From positions 1-20,345 of the forward strand of contig CALCIA010000060.1 in NCBI GenBank assembly GCA_937907435.1: 20,345 nucleotides of DNA. Reading direction: 5' to 3'. The notes under the pieces were generated by a model. It was not told the origin of the DNA, searched no databases, and was given only the letters and a program-made list of their open reading frames with translations. Both the position numbers and the translations under genes were made by a program. Source of the DNA: an uncultured Actinomycetes bacterium (GTDB lineage Bacteria > Actinomycetota > Thermoleophilia > Solirubrobacterales > 70-9). Below, piece after piece: positions 6,159 through 12,239 of the stretch. Each line of letters starts with the position of its first letter. The first letter of the stretch is position 1.

Positions 6159-7082
6159 TCAGCCGATGCGCCCGGCGAGGCTCGCGACGTCACCGCGGGT
6201 CCGCTCCCAGGGCTTCGAGGCCTTCAGCGCGCCCAGCACCGCGCGCGTCGCCGGGGCGCGGTTCAGGGCGTAGAAGTGGATCCCCGGGGCGCCCGCGATC
6301 AGGAGCTCCGAGCACTGCTGCGCCGCGTAGGCGACGCCGAGCTCGAACTCGCGCTCCGGGTCGTCGCCCGCCGCCTCGAAGGCCGCTTCCAGCGGTGCCG
6401 GGATCGAGGCTTCGCAGAGCTCGCAGATCCGCTTGGTCTGGGCGAAGCTGCCGACCGGGATCACGCCGGCCAGGATCGGCACCTCGATCCCCGCCGCGCG
6501 CGCCGCGGCGACGAAGTCGAAGTAGACCTGGTTGTCGAAGAAGAGCTGGGTGGTGAGGAAGGAGGCGCCGGATTCCACCTTCTGCTTCAGGTAGGCGAGG
6601 TCGGTCTCCAGGTCGGGCGCCTCCGGGTGGACCTCCGGGAAGCAGGCGCCGCCGAGGGCGAAGTCCCAGGGCCCGGCCTCGATGAAGGCCGCCAGCTCGG
6701 CGGCGCTGCCGAGGCCGCCCTCGGGCTGCTCGAAGTCGCTCTGCCCCCGCGGCGGGTCGCCGCGCAGCGCGAAGACGTTCTCGATCCCGGCCGCGGCGAT
6801 CTTGTCGAGCGTCGCCGAGAGCCCCTCGGTCGTCTCGCCGACGCAGCTCAGGTGGGCCATCGTCTCGAAGCCGAGCTCGTCCTTCAGCGCCCGCGTGATC
6901 TCCACCGTGCCGTCCCGGGTCGAGCCGCCCGCGCCGTAGGTGACGGAGACGAAATCGGGCTCCAGCTCGCGCAGCTGGCGCGCCGTCTCGAACAGGGCCC
7001 GTTCTTTCTCCGCGTCGCGGGGCGGGGAGAACTCGACCGAGAAGGTCGGTCGCTGGTTGGCGATGATCTCGTCGACGCGCAT
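6159..7082 (-). CDS. metF: 5,10-methylenetetrahydrofolate reductase
   Basis: A 307-residue TIM-barrel flavoenzyme that reduces methylenetetrahydrofolate to 5-methyltetrahydrofolate, the methyl donor for methionine synthesis. Family hallmarks are visible: FSVEFSPPRD near the N-terminus with the catalytic-type Glu17, FVSVTYGAGGSTRDGT, TMAHLSCVGET, NVFALRGDPPRG (the folate/FAD-binding Asp), CFPEVHPEAPD, ASFLTTQLFFDN, ILAGVIPVGSF, and GIHFYALNR near the end. Length is normal for bacterial MetF. The ATG at 7082 is chosen because the conserved N-terminus starts there. It lies 23 nt downstream of the sugar transporter stop on the same strand, so the two may share a transcript, although they have no obvious functional link. 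No SAM riboswitch is visible upstream. Confidence 0.95.
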   Translation of the reverse strand: MRVDEIIANQRPTFSVEFSPPRDAEKERALFETARQLRELEPDFVSVTYGAGGSTRDGTVEITRALKDELGFETMAHLSCVGETTEGLSATLDKIAAAGIENVFALRGDPPRGQSDFEQPEGGLGSAAELAAFIEAGPWDFALGGACFPEVHPEAPDLETDLAYLKQKVESGASFLTTQLFFDNQVYFDFVAAARAAGIEVPILAGVIPVGSFAQTKRICELCEASIPAPLEAAFEAAGDDPEREFELGVAYAAQQCSELLIAGAPGIHFYALNRAPATRAVLGALKASKPWERTRGDVASLAGRIG

Positions 7083-7105
7083 CGACGAAGGGTACCTGGG
7101 CCGGC

Positions 7106-8533
7106 TCAGCCGACCGGCTCGACCGGGCCCGGCGGCAGCGGTGCGCCGGCCTTCGACGCGGCCCGCGCTTCGAACTCCGCCTCGATCTCCTCCAGCGGCT
7201 TGCCCTTCGTCTCCGGCACGTACTTCCAGCAGAACCACAGGGTCAGCACGCCGATCGCGGCGTAGAACCAGAAGGCCCCGGCCCGCCCGAGCGCTTCGAT
7301 CAGCAGCAGGAAGGTCAGCGAGACGATGAAGTTGAAGGTCCAGTTCGCCATCGTCCCCAGCCCGGCCGCCTTGGAGCGCACGCCGAGCGGGTAGATCTCC
7401 GCGTTCAGCAGCCAGAAGATCGGCCCGAGGCTGATCGCGAAGGAGGCGACGAAGGTCATCAGGCTGAGGATCGCGACGACCGAGGCGACGGTCGACCCGC
7501 CACCGCCGACGAACGCCCCGCCGAGCGCGACCAGCGAGATCACCATCCCGGAGACGCCGATCATCAGCAGCGTGCGCCGGCCCGCCCGGTCGAGCAGGCG
7601 GATCGCCACCAGGGTCATGCCGACGTTGATGATCCCGACGCCGACCGCGGCGAGGATCGAGCCCGCCGAGGAGTTGACGCCGGTGAATTCGATGATCGTC
7701 GGCGCGTAGTAGATGACCGTGTTGATGCCGGTCACCTGCTGCAGGATCGCGAGGCCGATGCCGACCACCAGCGCCGCCTTCACCGCCGGCTGCAGCAGGT
7801 CCGACCAGGCGCCCGGCTTGGCGTCGGTCTGCACCGACTCCTCGATCTCCTCCAGCTCGCGGTCGATCGTGTCCGGGTCGTCGACGCGGATCTTCGCCAG
7901 CACCGCCCGCGCCGCGTAGTCGTCGCCCTGCATCACCAGCCAGCGCGGGCTCTGCGGCATCCGCAGCATCCCGAAGGCGAGCCCGAGCGCCGGGACGCAG
8001 CCGAGGCCGAGCATCCAACGCCAGCCTTCGATCCCGTCGAAGGCGAGCCCGACCAGGTAGGCGACGAGGATCCCGATCGTCACCGCCAGCTGGAAGAAGC
8101 TGACCAGGCGCCCGCGGCTCTCCGCCGGGGCGACCTCGGAGATGTAGACCGGCGCGGCCGCCGAGGCGAGCCCGATCGCGACGCCGATCACCACGCGGGC
8201 GACGACGAGCACGCCGAGGCCGGGGGCGGCGGCGCTTGCCAGCGCGCCGACGGTGAAGACGACGGCGGAGAGCAGGATCATCAGCCGGCGGCCGTAGCTG
8301 TCGGCGGCGGGCCCGGCGATCGCGGCGCCGCCGACCGCGCCGATCGGCACCGCGGCGACGACCAGGCCCTGGGCGAAGCTGCCGAGGTCGAAGTCCCCCT
8401 TGATGAAGAGCAGGGCGCTGGCGATGACGCCGGTGTCGTAGCCGAAGAGCAGCCCGCCGAGCCCGGCGATGGCCGCCGTCAGGACCACGTTGCGCCGCGC
8501 CCGTCGTGCGGACGCCTCGGATCCTCCGTTCAT
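7106..8533 (-). CDS. Sugar-porter family MFS transporter
   Basis: A 475-residue, twelve-helix major facilitator of the sugar porter family (XylE/GalP/AraE group), expected to import a monosaccharide with protons across the cytoplasmic membrane. Signatures seen: GGLLFGYDTGVIASALLFIK in helix 1, GRRLMIL between helices 2 and 3, SPRWLVMQGDD before the central loop, the QQVTGINTVIYYAPTI helix-7 motif that lines the sugar site, DRAGRRTLL between helices 8 and 9, PIFWLLNAEIYPLGVRSKA, and the C-terminal PETKGKPLEEIE. All family motifs appear intact. The start ATG has a TAGGGT hexamer 9 nt upstream, suggesting a nearly leaderless mRNA. The substrate cannot be fixed from sequence. Confidence 0.93.
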   Translation of the reverse strand: MNGGSEASARRARRNVVLTAAIAGLGGLLFGYDTGVIASALLFIKGDFDLGSFAQGLVVAAVPIGAVGGAAIAGPAADSYGRRLMILLSAVVFTVGALASAAAPGLGVLVVARVVIGVAIGLASAAAPVYISEVAPAESRGRLVSFFQLAVTIGILVAYLVGLAFDGIEGWRWMLGLGCVPALGLAFGMLRMPQSPRWLVMQGDDYAARAVLAKIRVDDPDTIDRELEEIEESVQTDAKPGAWSDLLQPAVKAALVVGIGLAILQQVTGINTVIYYAPTIIEFTGVNSSAGSILAAVGVGIINVGMTLVAIRLLDRAGRRTLLMIGVSGMVISLVALGGAFVGGGGSTVASVVAILSLMTFVASFAISLGPIFWLLNAEIYPLGVRSKAAGLGTMANWTFNFIVSLTFLLLIEALGRAGAFWFYAAIGVLTLWFCWKYVPETKGKPLEEIEAEFEARAASKAGAPLPPGPVEPVG

Positions 8534-8542
8534 TCCGCGGCC

Positions 8543-8548
8543 ACCCTA
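8543..8548 (-). promoter_or_regulatory. -10-like hexamer for the sugar MFS gene
   Basis: TAGGGT on the minus strand is 9 nt upstream of the ATG at 8533. There is no Shine-Dalgarno motif between them. The divergent gap 8534-8807 otherwise holds only a GCGGATCCGC palindrome at 8761-8770 and no recognisable gene. Confidence 0.45.
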
Positions 8549-8795
8549 TCCGCACGCCCGGCCGCCGGCAACGTCCGAGTCGCTTTCTAGCTTTCGCGGT
8601 GGTCGTGGGGACCCTGCCCCTCCCGCGACCGGCGACCGGGGCGCGTTTCATCAGCGGGAGCCGGGCGTCGCGAGCATCCCCCGCGAGTCATGCCGCGACT
8701 AGCCCGCCCGATCCCGCACCGTGTGTGAGCGGCGCCCTGCGCCCGCTCGCCGCGCCCCGTGCGGATCCGCGCCTCCGGCGCGCCCCGCCCTGTGG

Positions 8796-8801
8796 GACGA
8801 T
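8796..8801 (+). promoter_or_regulatory. -10-like hexamer for the enoyl-CoA hydratase gene
   Basis: GACGAT ends 6 nt before the GTG at 8808, the spacing seen before other operon-leading genes here. The hexamer itself is a weak match, so the call depends on the shared spacing. Confidence 0.35.
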
Positions 8802-8807
8802 CCCCGC

Positions 8808-9572
8808 GTGGGGGAGGAGGTTCGCTACGAGCGCGTCGGTGCCGCCGCGGTGCTGACGATCGACCGGCCGGAGCGCCGCAACGCCGTCGACGCGGCGACC
8901 GCGCGGGCGCTGCGCGCGGGGCTCGAGCGCTTCGAGGCCGACGAGGGCGCGCGGGTGCTGGTCCTGACCGGGGCCGGGGGAGAGGCGTTCTGCGCGGGCG
9001 CCGACCTGAAGGCGATGGACCTCGACGTCGACGACCCGGCCGGGCCGATGGGCTTCAGCCGGTTCGCCGCGTCGAAGCCGACGATCGCCGCGATCGACGG
9101 CTGGTGCCTGGCGGGCGGGCTCGAGCTGGCGCTCTGGTGCGACCTGCGCCTGGCGACGCCGGGCTCGACCTTCGGCTGCTTCGAGCGCCGCTGGGGGGTG
9201 CCGCTGGTGGACGGCGGCACGCAGCGGCTGCCGCGCGTGGTCGGGCTCGGCCGGGCGCTCGACCTCATCCTCAGCGGCCGCGCCGTCGACGCCGAGGAGG
9301 CGGAGCGGATCGGGCTCGTCACTTCGGTCACCGCGCCGGGCGCGCACCTCACGCGGGCCCTGGAGCTCGCCGAGTCCCTCGCCGCCTTCCCCCAGGACAC
9401 GATGCTCGCCGACCGTCGCGCCGCGATCGAGGGGCTCGGCCTGCCGCTCGCCGACGGCCTCGCGCTGGAGCACCGGCTCGGTCGGGAGACGCTCGCCACC
9501 GCCGCCCGCGGGGCCGGCCGCTTCGCCTCCGGCGAGGGTCGTCACGGCGCCCCGGCGTCCCCCGATCGGTGA
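8808..9572 (+). CDS. Enoyl-CoA hydratase/isomerase (crotonase family)
   Basis: A 254-residue crotonase-fold protein, probably hydrating or isomerising an enoyl-CoA in fatty-acid or aromatic catabolism. Seen: VLTIDRPERRNAVD, the oxyanion-hole segment FCAGADLKAM (61-70), the second oxyanion segment AIDGWCLAGGLELALWCDLRLA (95-116), FGCFERRWGVPLVDGGTQRLPR (122-143) and VGLGRALDLILSGR. Glu126 corresponds to the first catalytic Glu of rat enoyl-CoA hydratase (Glu144). The position of the second (Glu164) appears to be Asp152, so chemistry may differ from a standard hydratase. The GTG at 8808 is preferred over an ATG 29 codons upstream because the extra residues are low-complexity Arg/Pro/Ala and the family begins here. 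Two TetR regulators follow on the same strand and may control it. Confidence 0.88.
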   Translation: MGEEVRYERVGAAAVLTIDRPERRNAVDAATARALRAGLERFEADEGARVLVLTGAGGEAFCAGADLKAMDLDVDDPAGPMGFSRFAASKPTIAAIDGWCLAGGLELALWCDLRLATPGSTFGCFERRWGVPLVDGGTQRLPRVVGLGRALDLILSGRAVDAEEAERIGLVTSVTAPGAHLTRALELAESLAAFPQDTMLADRRAAIEGLGLPLADGLALEHRLGRETLATAARGAGRFASGEGRHGAPASPDR

Positions 9573-9675
9573 GGTTCGGGACCGGAGCGAACGGGTAGCA
9601 AGGGCCGACTGTGTCGAGTGCAGGAGCGGCTTCCTGCGCTCAAGAAAGCCCAAGTTGAAGTTGGATCAGTTCCGG

Positions 9676-9681
9676 TACCGT
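9676..9681 (+). promoter_or_regulatory. -10-like hexamer for the first TetR gene
   Basis: TACCGT lies 7 nt upstream of the GTG at 9689. The context GGTAYCGT then 6-7 nt then GTGGCTC is shared with the second TetR gene. A TTGAAG at 9655-9660 is a possible -35 with a short 15-nt spacer; the surrounding CAAGTTGAAGTTGG may be an operator. Confidence 0.5.
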
Positions 9682-9688
9682 CCTGTTC

Positions 9689-10342
9689 GTGGCTCAACGT
9701 TCCCCGATGCGACCGCCACCCGGTCGCCAGCGCCTCTCGCGTGAGTTCATCGCCCGTCATCAGCGGGCGCGGATCATCAACGCGCTCGCCGAGGAGACGA
9801 TGGACCGCGGCTACCGCGCGGTCACCGTCGCCGACATCGTGCGCCGCGCCGGGATCGCCCGCAACACCTTCTACGACAACTTCGCCTCGAAGGAAGACTG
9901 CTTCCTCGCCACCCAGGCCTACGCGGTGGAGGAGTCGGTCGCGCGGATCGTCGAGGCCTCCGCGGAGGCGGAGAGCTGGGAAGAGCGCCTCGCCGCCGGG
10001 CTCGGCGCCTTCCTCAAGTACGTGGCCGGCGAGCCCGCCCTCGCCCGCACCTGCGTCGTCGAGGCGCTCTCCGCCGGCGAGGCCGCGCAGGAGCGCTACG
10101 AGGAGTCGCTGCAGGCGTTCGTGCCGCTGCTGCGGGTGGGCCGCGAGTCCTCGCCGCACGGGGAGGATCTGCCCGAGACACTGGAGGAGACGATCGTCGG
10201 CGGCATCTTCTGGGTCATCTACCAGCGCATCGTGCTCGGCGAGACCGAGAAGATCGAGGCGCTGCTCCCCGACCTCGTCGACTTCGCCTTGACCCCCTAC
10301 ATCGGCGCCGAGTCGGCGCAGCGGGCGACCGCCCGGTTGTAA
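9689..10342 (+). CDS. TetR-family transcriptional regulator (first of a tandem pair)
   Basis: A 217-residue TetR repressor. After a basic N-terminal extension (RSPMRPPPGRQRLSREF), the DNA-binding domain covers about residues 22-72, with INALAEETMDRGYRAVTVADIVRRAGIARNTFYDNFASKEDCFLAT matching the TetR_N helix-turn-helix and the TFYxxFxxKEDCF signature. The C-terminal ligand and dimer domain includes AAGLGAFLKYVAGEPALARTCVVEAL. It is a clear paralogue of the next gene, sharing the pattern PPGR..L.R.F...NQR.R, the EPALAR/EPNLAR block and LLPDL..F.LTP(Y/F)(I/V)G near the end. The GTG start has TACCGT 7 nt upstream. Targets are unknown; self-regulation and control of the adjacent crotonase gene are reasonable guesses. 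Confidence 0.92.
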   Translation: MAQRSPMRPPPGRQRLSREFIARHQRARIINALAEETMDRGYRAVTVADIVRRAGIARNTFYDNFASKEDCFLATQAYAVEESVARIVEASAEAESWEERLAAGLGAFLKYVAGEPALARTCVVEALSAGEAAQERYEESLQAFVPLLRVGRESSPHGEDLPETLEETIVGGIFWVIYQRIVLGETEKIEALLPDLVDFALTPYIGAESAQRATARL

Positions 10343-10356
10343 ACGATAGGTATCGT
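10343..10356 (+). promoter_or_regulatory. Dyad operator overlapping the second TetR promoter
   Basis: ACGATA-GG-TATCGT is a perfect 6+2+6 dyad that starts on the base after the first TetR stop codon. Its right half, TATCGT, doubles as a -10 hexamer 6 nt before the GTG of the second TetR gene. Binding there would block transcription, as in typical TetR autoregulation. Which of the two regulators binds is not shown. Confidence 0.6.
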
Positions 10357-10362
10357 CGCCTC

Positions 10363-11046
10363 GTGGCTCTCGATCCAGCCGACGCTGCCGAGTACCCGCC
10401 GGAGCTGTCCCGCCTGCCCCCGGGCCGGCACGGGCTCCCGCGCGACTTCGTCGTCCACAACCAGCGCGAGCGGCTGATCGCCGGCCTCGCCGAGGCGGTC
10501 GCCGAAAAAGGCTACGGCGGCACCACGATCGCCGACATCACCCGCCACGCGGCGGTCTCGCGGCGCACCTTCTACGAGCACTTCGACGGCAAGGACGAGT
10601 GCTTCGTCGCGGCTTTCGACACGGTCACCGAGCAGCTCCGCGGGCGCGTCGAGGAGGCCTTCAAGGCCGAGGACGAGTGGCCGGTCGCGACCCGCGCCGG
10701 GATCGAGGCGATGCTCGCCTTCCTCGCCTCCGAGCCGAACCTCGCGCGCCTGGCGATGGTCGAGGCCCTGGTCGCGGGCCCGGTGGTGGTCGAGCGCTAC
10801 GACGCCGCCGTGCAGACCTTCCTCCCCTACATCGCCGCGGGCCGCAAAGGCGCCTCCAAAGCGGTGCTCAAACACCTCTCCGACTCGACCGAGGAAGCCC
10901 TCGTCGGCGGCATGGTCTCCCTCGTCTCCCGCCGCATCGTCGCCGGCCAGACCGAGGACCTCGAGTCCCTCCTCCCCGACCTCACCGAGTTCACCCTCAC
11001 GCCCTTCGTCGGCAGCGACGAGGCCGCCCGCATCGCCCGCGACTAG
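10363..11046 (+). CDS. TetR-family transcriptional regulator (second of a tandem pair)
   Basis: A 227-residue TetR repressor homologous along its length to the gene before it. The helix-turn-helix region is at about 28-75: NQRERLIAGLAEAVAEKGYGGTTIADITRHAAVSRRTFYEHF, followed by DGKDECFVAAFD. The ligand domain has FLASEPNLARLAMVEALVAG, QTFLPYIAAGRKG and LLPDLTEFTLTPFVG. The recognition helices differ (AGIARNTFYDNF against AAVSRRTFYEHF), so the two probably recognise different operators. The GTG start sits 6 nt after a TATCGT hexamer within a dyad, and only 20 nt separate it from the upstream stop, yet it seems to have its own promoter. No downstream gene on the same strand follows. Confidence 0.92.
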   Translation: MALDPADAAEYPPELSRLPPGRHGLPRDFVVHNQRERLIAGLAEAVAEKGYGGTTIADITRHAAVSRRTFYEHFDGKDECFVAAFDTVTEQLRGRVEEAFKAEDEWPVATRAGIEAMLAFLASEPNLARLAMVEALVAGPVVVERYDAAVQTFLPYIAAGRKGASKAVLKHLSDSTEEALVGGMVSLVSRRIVAGQTEDLESLLPDLTEFTLTPFVGSDEAARIARD

Positions 11047-11339
11047 CCCGGTAGTTCCAGGACGGGGGACCGCCGGATGCGGCCGGCCATCCGGGTGGGG
11101 CTCCGCGGTCCGGCCGGCCGTCCGAGGGACGTGAGGCTTCCGTGGGAGAGGCGTCACAGGGACGTCGCGATGTCGGACTCCCGTGAGGAAGGCGTTATAG
11201 GGAGGGGGAGGTCGTACTTCCGTGACGATCGTGTCCGGGAGTCTCCACACCTCGGCCGGATCGGTCACAGAGATGCTGGGAACGTCACACTTTCCGGCCC
11301 CGGGAGGCCCTTTTCGGGCCTGAATCCAGGGGTCGATAT

Positions 11340-11389
11340 CGCGCTGCGTGTTTTAGGGCCCCTATGGGGTGGGAAATACACGCAGCGCG
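11340..11389. repeat. Palindromic element C
   Basis: Perfect 12-nt arms (CGCGCTGCGTGT at 11340-11351 and its complement at 11378-11389) enclose 26 nt. The centre is CCCC-TAT-GGGG, with TTT and AAA on the flanks of the inner region. The core resembles that of the element at 11542 (in the minus orientation both read ATAGGG followed by CCC), while the arms differ. Confidence 0.75.
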
Positions 11390-11396
11390 TAAGTCG

Positions 11397-11410
11397 GTGT
11401 TGGACAACAC
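11397..11410. promoter_or_regulatory. Operator-like dyad
   Basis: GTGTTG-GA-CAACAC is a perfect 6+2+6 dyad, the size of a TetR- or XRE-type operator. It is 8 nt beyond the palindromic element C. No gene start is near enough to name a target. Confidence 0.3.
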
Positions 11411-11461
11411 GGGAGGAAGACCGGAGTTCTCACGCTCTTCGTGACGACGTCCGACCTCCGT

Positions 11462-11473
11462 CACGGATCCGTG
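11462..11473. promoter_or_regulatory. Perfect 12-bp palindrome
   Basis: CACGGATCCGTG is self-complementary. Similar CGTCAC/GTGACG words recur across the gene-free stretch. The function is unknown and chance is possible. Confidence 0.25.
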
Positions 11474-11541
11474 CCACTCTCGTCGTTCCCTCCTGACGCT
11501 CCCGTCCCGGTCCTGCGGCCCTCGGGGCGGGGGGCGGCACC

Positions 11542-11584
11542 GCGTTCGCATTTCCGGGCCCTATCCGACCAAAACTGCGAACGC
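11542..11584. repeat. Palindromic element D
   Basis: Arms GCGTTCGCA (11542-11550) and TGCGAACGC (11576-11584) enclose 25 nt containing TTT, a central CTAT and AAAA. Arm length, inner length and central TAT match the element inside the FemAB-like gene. The single arm difference (GAG against GCG) is matched by a complementary change in the other arm, which keeps the pairing. Confidence 0.78.
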
Positions 11585-11645
11585 CCCTGGCATCCCAGCC
11601 TCTCCGAGATTGTCTCCCGCGGTGTCGTCTCACTCGAGGGTCGAG

Positions 11646-11939
11646 CTATCGGTGTGCCGCCGTGGCTGAAGTCACGGACCGACCGTCGTGCATCGCGACG
11701 ACGTAGACCCGATCGGCCGATCGCTCGTAGCGGTAGAGCAGGATCATCCAGGACCAGGGACCGAGGACGAATCGGGTCGGCGCCCAGCGGCCGCCCAGTT
11801 CGGGTCCCGCGAGCGGGAACGCCTCCAAGGGTCTCAGCGAGCGCGCGATCCGAGCCCAGGTGTCCTCCGGCAGGGTGAGCGCCGAGATCGCCTCGTCCAC
11901 ATCCCGCCGCGCCTGCGGGGTGACGATGACCTGCGCCAC
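11646..11939 (-). CDS. ParE/RelE-like toxin of a type II toxin-antitoxin pair
   Basis: A 97-residue protein with the RelE/ParE fold pattern: an N-terminal strand and helix (VIVTPQARRDVDEAISAL), a second helix with ARSLRPLEAFPLAGPELGGR, then strands TRFVLGPWSWMILLYRYERSADRVYVVAMHDGR ending in the His/Arg pair common in this superfamily. ParE members poison gyrase and RelE members cut ribosome-bound mRNA; the sequence alone does not decide between them. The GTG start follows the antitoxin TGA with no intervening base, which is typical of a coupled antitoxin-first pair. It is followed by the gene-free stretch. Confidence 0.82.
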   Translation of the reverse strand: MAQVIVTPQARRDVDEAISALTLPEDTWARIARSLRPLEAFPLAGPELGGRWAPTRFVLGPWSWMILLYRYERSADRVYVVAMHDGRSVTSATAAHR

Positions 11940-12200
11940 TCAGGCCAACTCGTCCAGCGGCGTTCCTTCGCCGCGGGCTGCCTCTGCCAGACCCTTCTGC
12001 GTGCGTTGCCAGGCGCCGGAGATCCCATCGAGGATCTCGGTGATGCGGGCGGCATCGGGATCGGCATCATCGAGTGCGGTGGAGAGGAGCGAACGGGCCA
12101 GGGTCCCCTCCTGCACGTGCGTGCGCTCCGCGAGCTTCGCGAGCTTGGTGGCGTGCGCGTCGTCGAGGGTGACGTTGATCCGCTTCGCCGAGGCTGCCAT
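11940..12200 (-). CDS. Ribbon-helix-helix antitoxin
   Basis: An 86-residue protein whose N-terminal half fits the ribbon-helix-helix DNA-binding fold: the strand KRINVTLDDAHATKLAKLA, then helices with HVQEGTLARSLLSTALDD. The C-terminal half (ITEILDGISGAWQRTQKGL and the acidic tail) would wrap around and neutralise the toxin. The ATG at 12200 is preferred over a GTG five codons upstream because TACCTT lies 6 nt before it. The gene begins 39 nt after the dnaE2 stop on the same strand. A dyad in that gap suggests its own autoregulated promoter rather than read-through alone. Confidence 0.82.
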   Translation of the reverse strand: MAASAKRINVTLDDAHATKLAKLAERTHVQEGTLARSLLSTALDDADPDAARITEILDGISGAWQRTQKGLAEAARGEGTPLDELA

Positions 12201-12206
12201 GTGGTC

Positions 12207-12234
12207 AAGGTACACGACCTGACACGGTACGTGT
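12207..12234 (-). promoter_or_regulatory. Toxin-antitoxin promoter and operator
   Basis: On the minus strand, ACACG-TAC-CGTGT (12222-12234) forms a short dyad, followed by a further CGTGTACC word. TACCTT (12207-12212) is a -10-like hexamer 6 nt from the antitoxin ATG. Repeated half-sites next to the promoter are what ribbon-helix-helix antitoxins usually bind. Confidence 0.5.
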
Positions 12235-12239
12235 AGAGG

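Larger units (their letters stand above)
11047..11645. other. Gene-free stretch rich in dyads
   Basis: No convincing coding frame covers these 599 nt: the open frames present lack any recognisable motif and have Arg/Pro/Ser-rich translations. It is visibly less GC-biased than its surroundings. It holds two large palindromes (11340-11389 and 11542-11584), a small AGGCCC-TTTTC-GGGCCT hairpin at 11305-11321, two operator-like dyads (11397-11410, 11462-11473), and a looser dyad pairing GACTCCCG near 11175 with CGGGAGTC near 11240. It may hold non-coding RNA, repeat debris or a decayed gene. It lies between convergent transcription units. Confidence 0.6.

Noticed and set aside
8534..8807. Hidden small gene or riboswitch upstream of the crotonase gene
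   Set aside because: Only a short GCGGATCCGC palindrome and promoter-like hexamers are visible; the in-frame upstream extension is low-complexity and no known riboswitch pattern is recognisable.
11077..11496. 139-residue open frame on the plus strand
   Set aside because: No recognisable motif, Arg/Ser/Pro-rich composition and it runs across a palindromic element; best read as non-coding.
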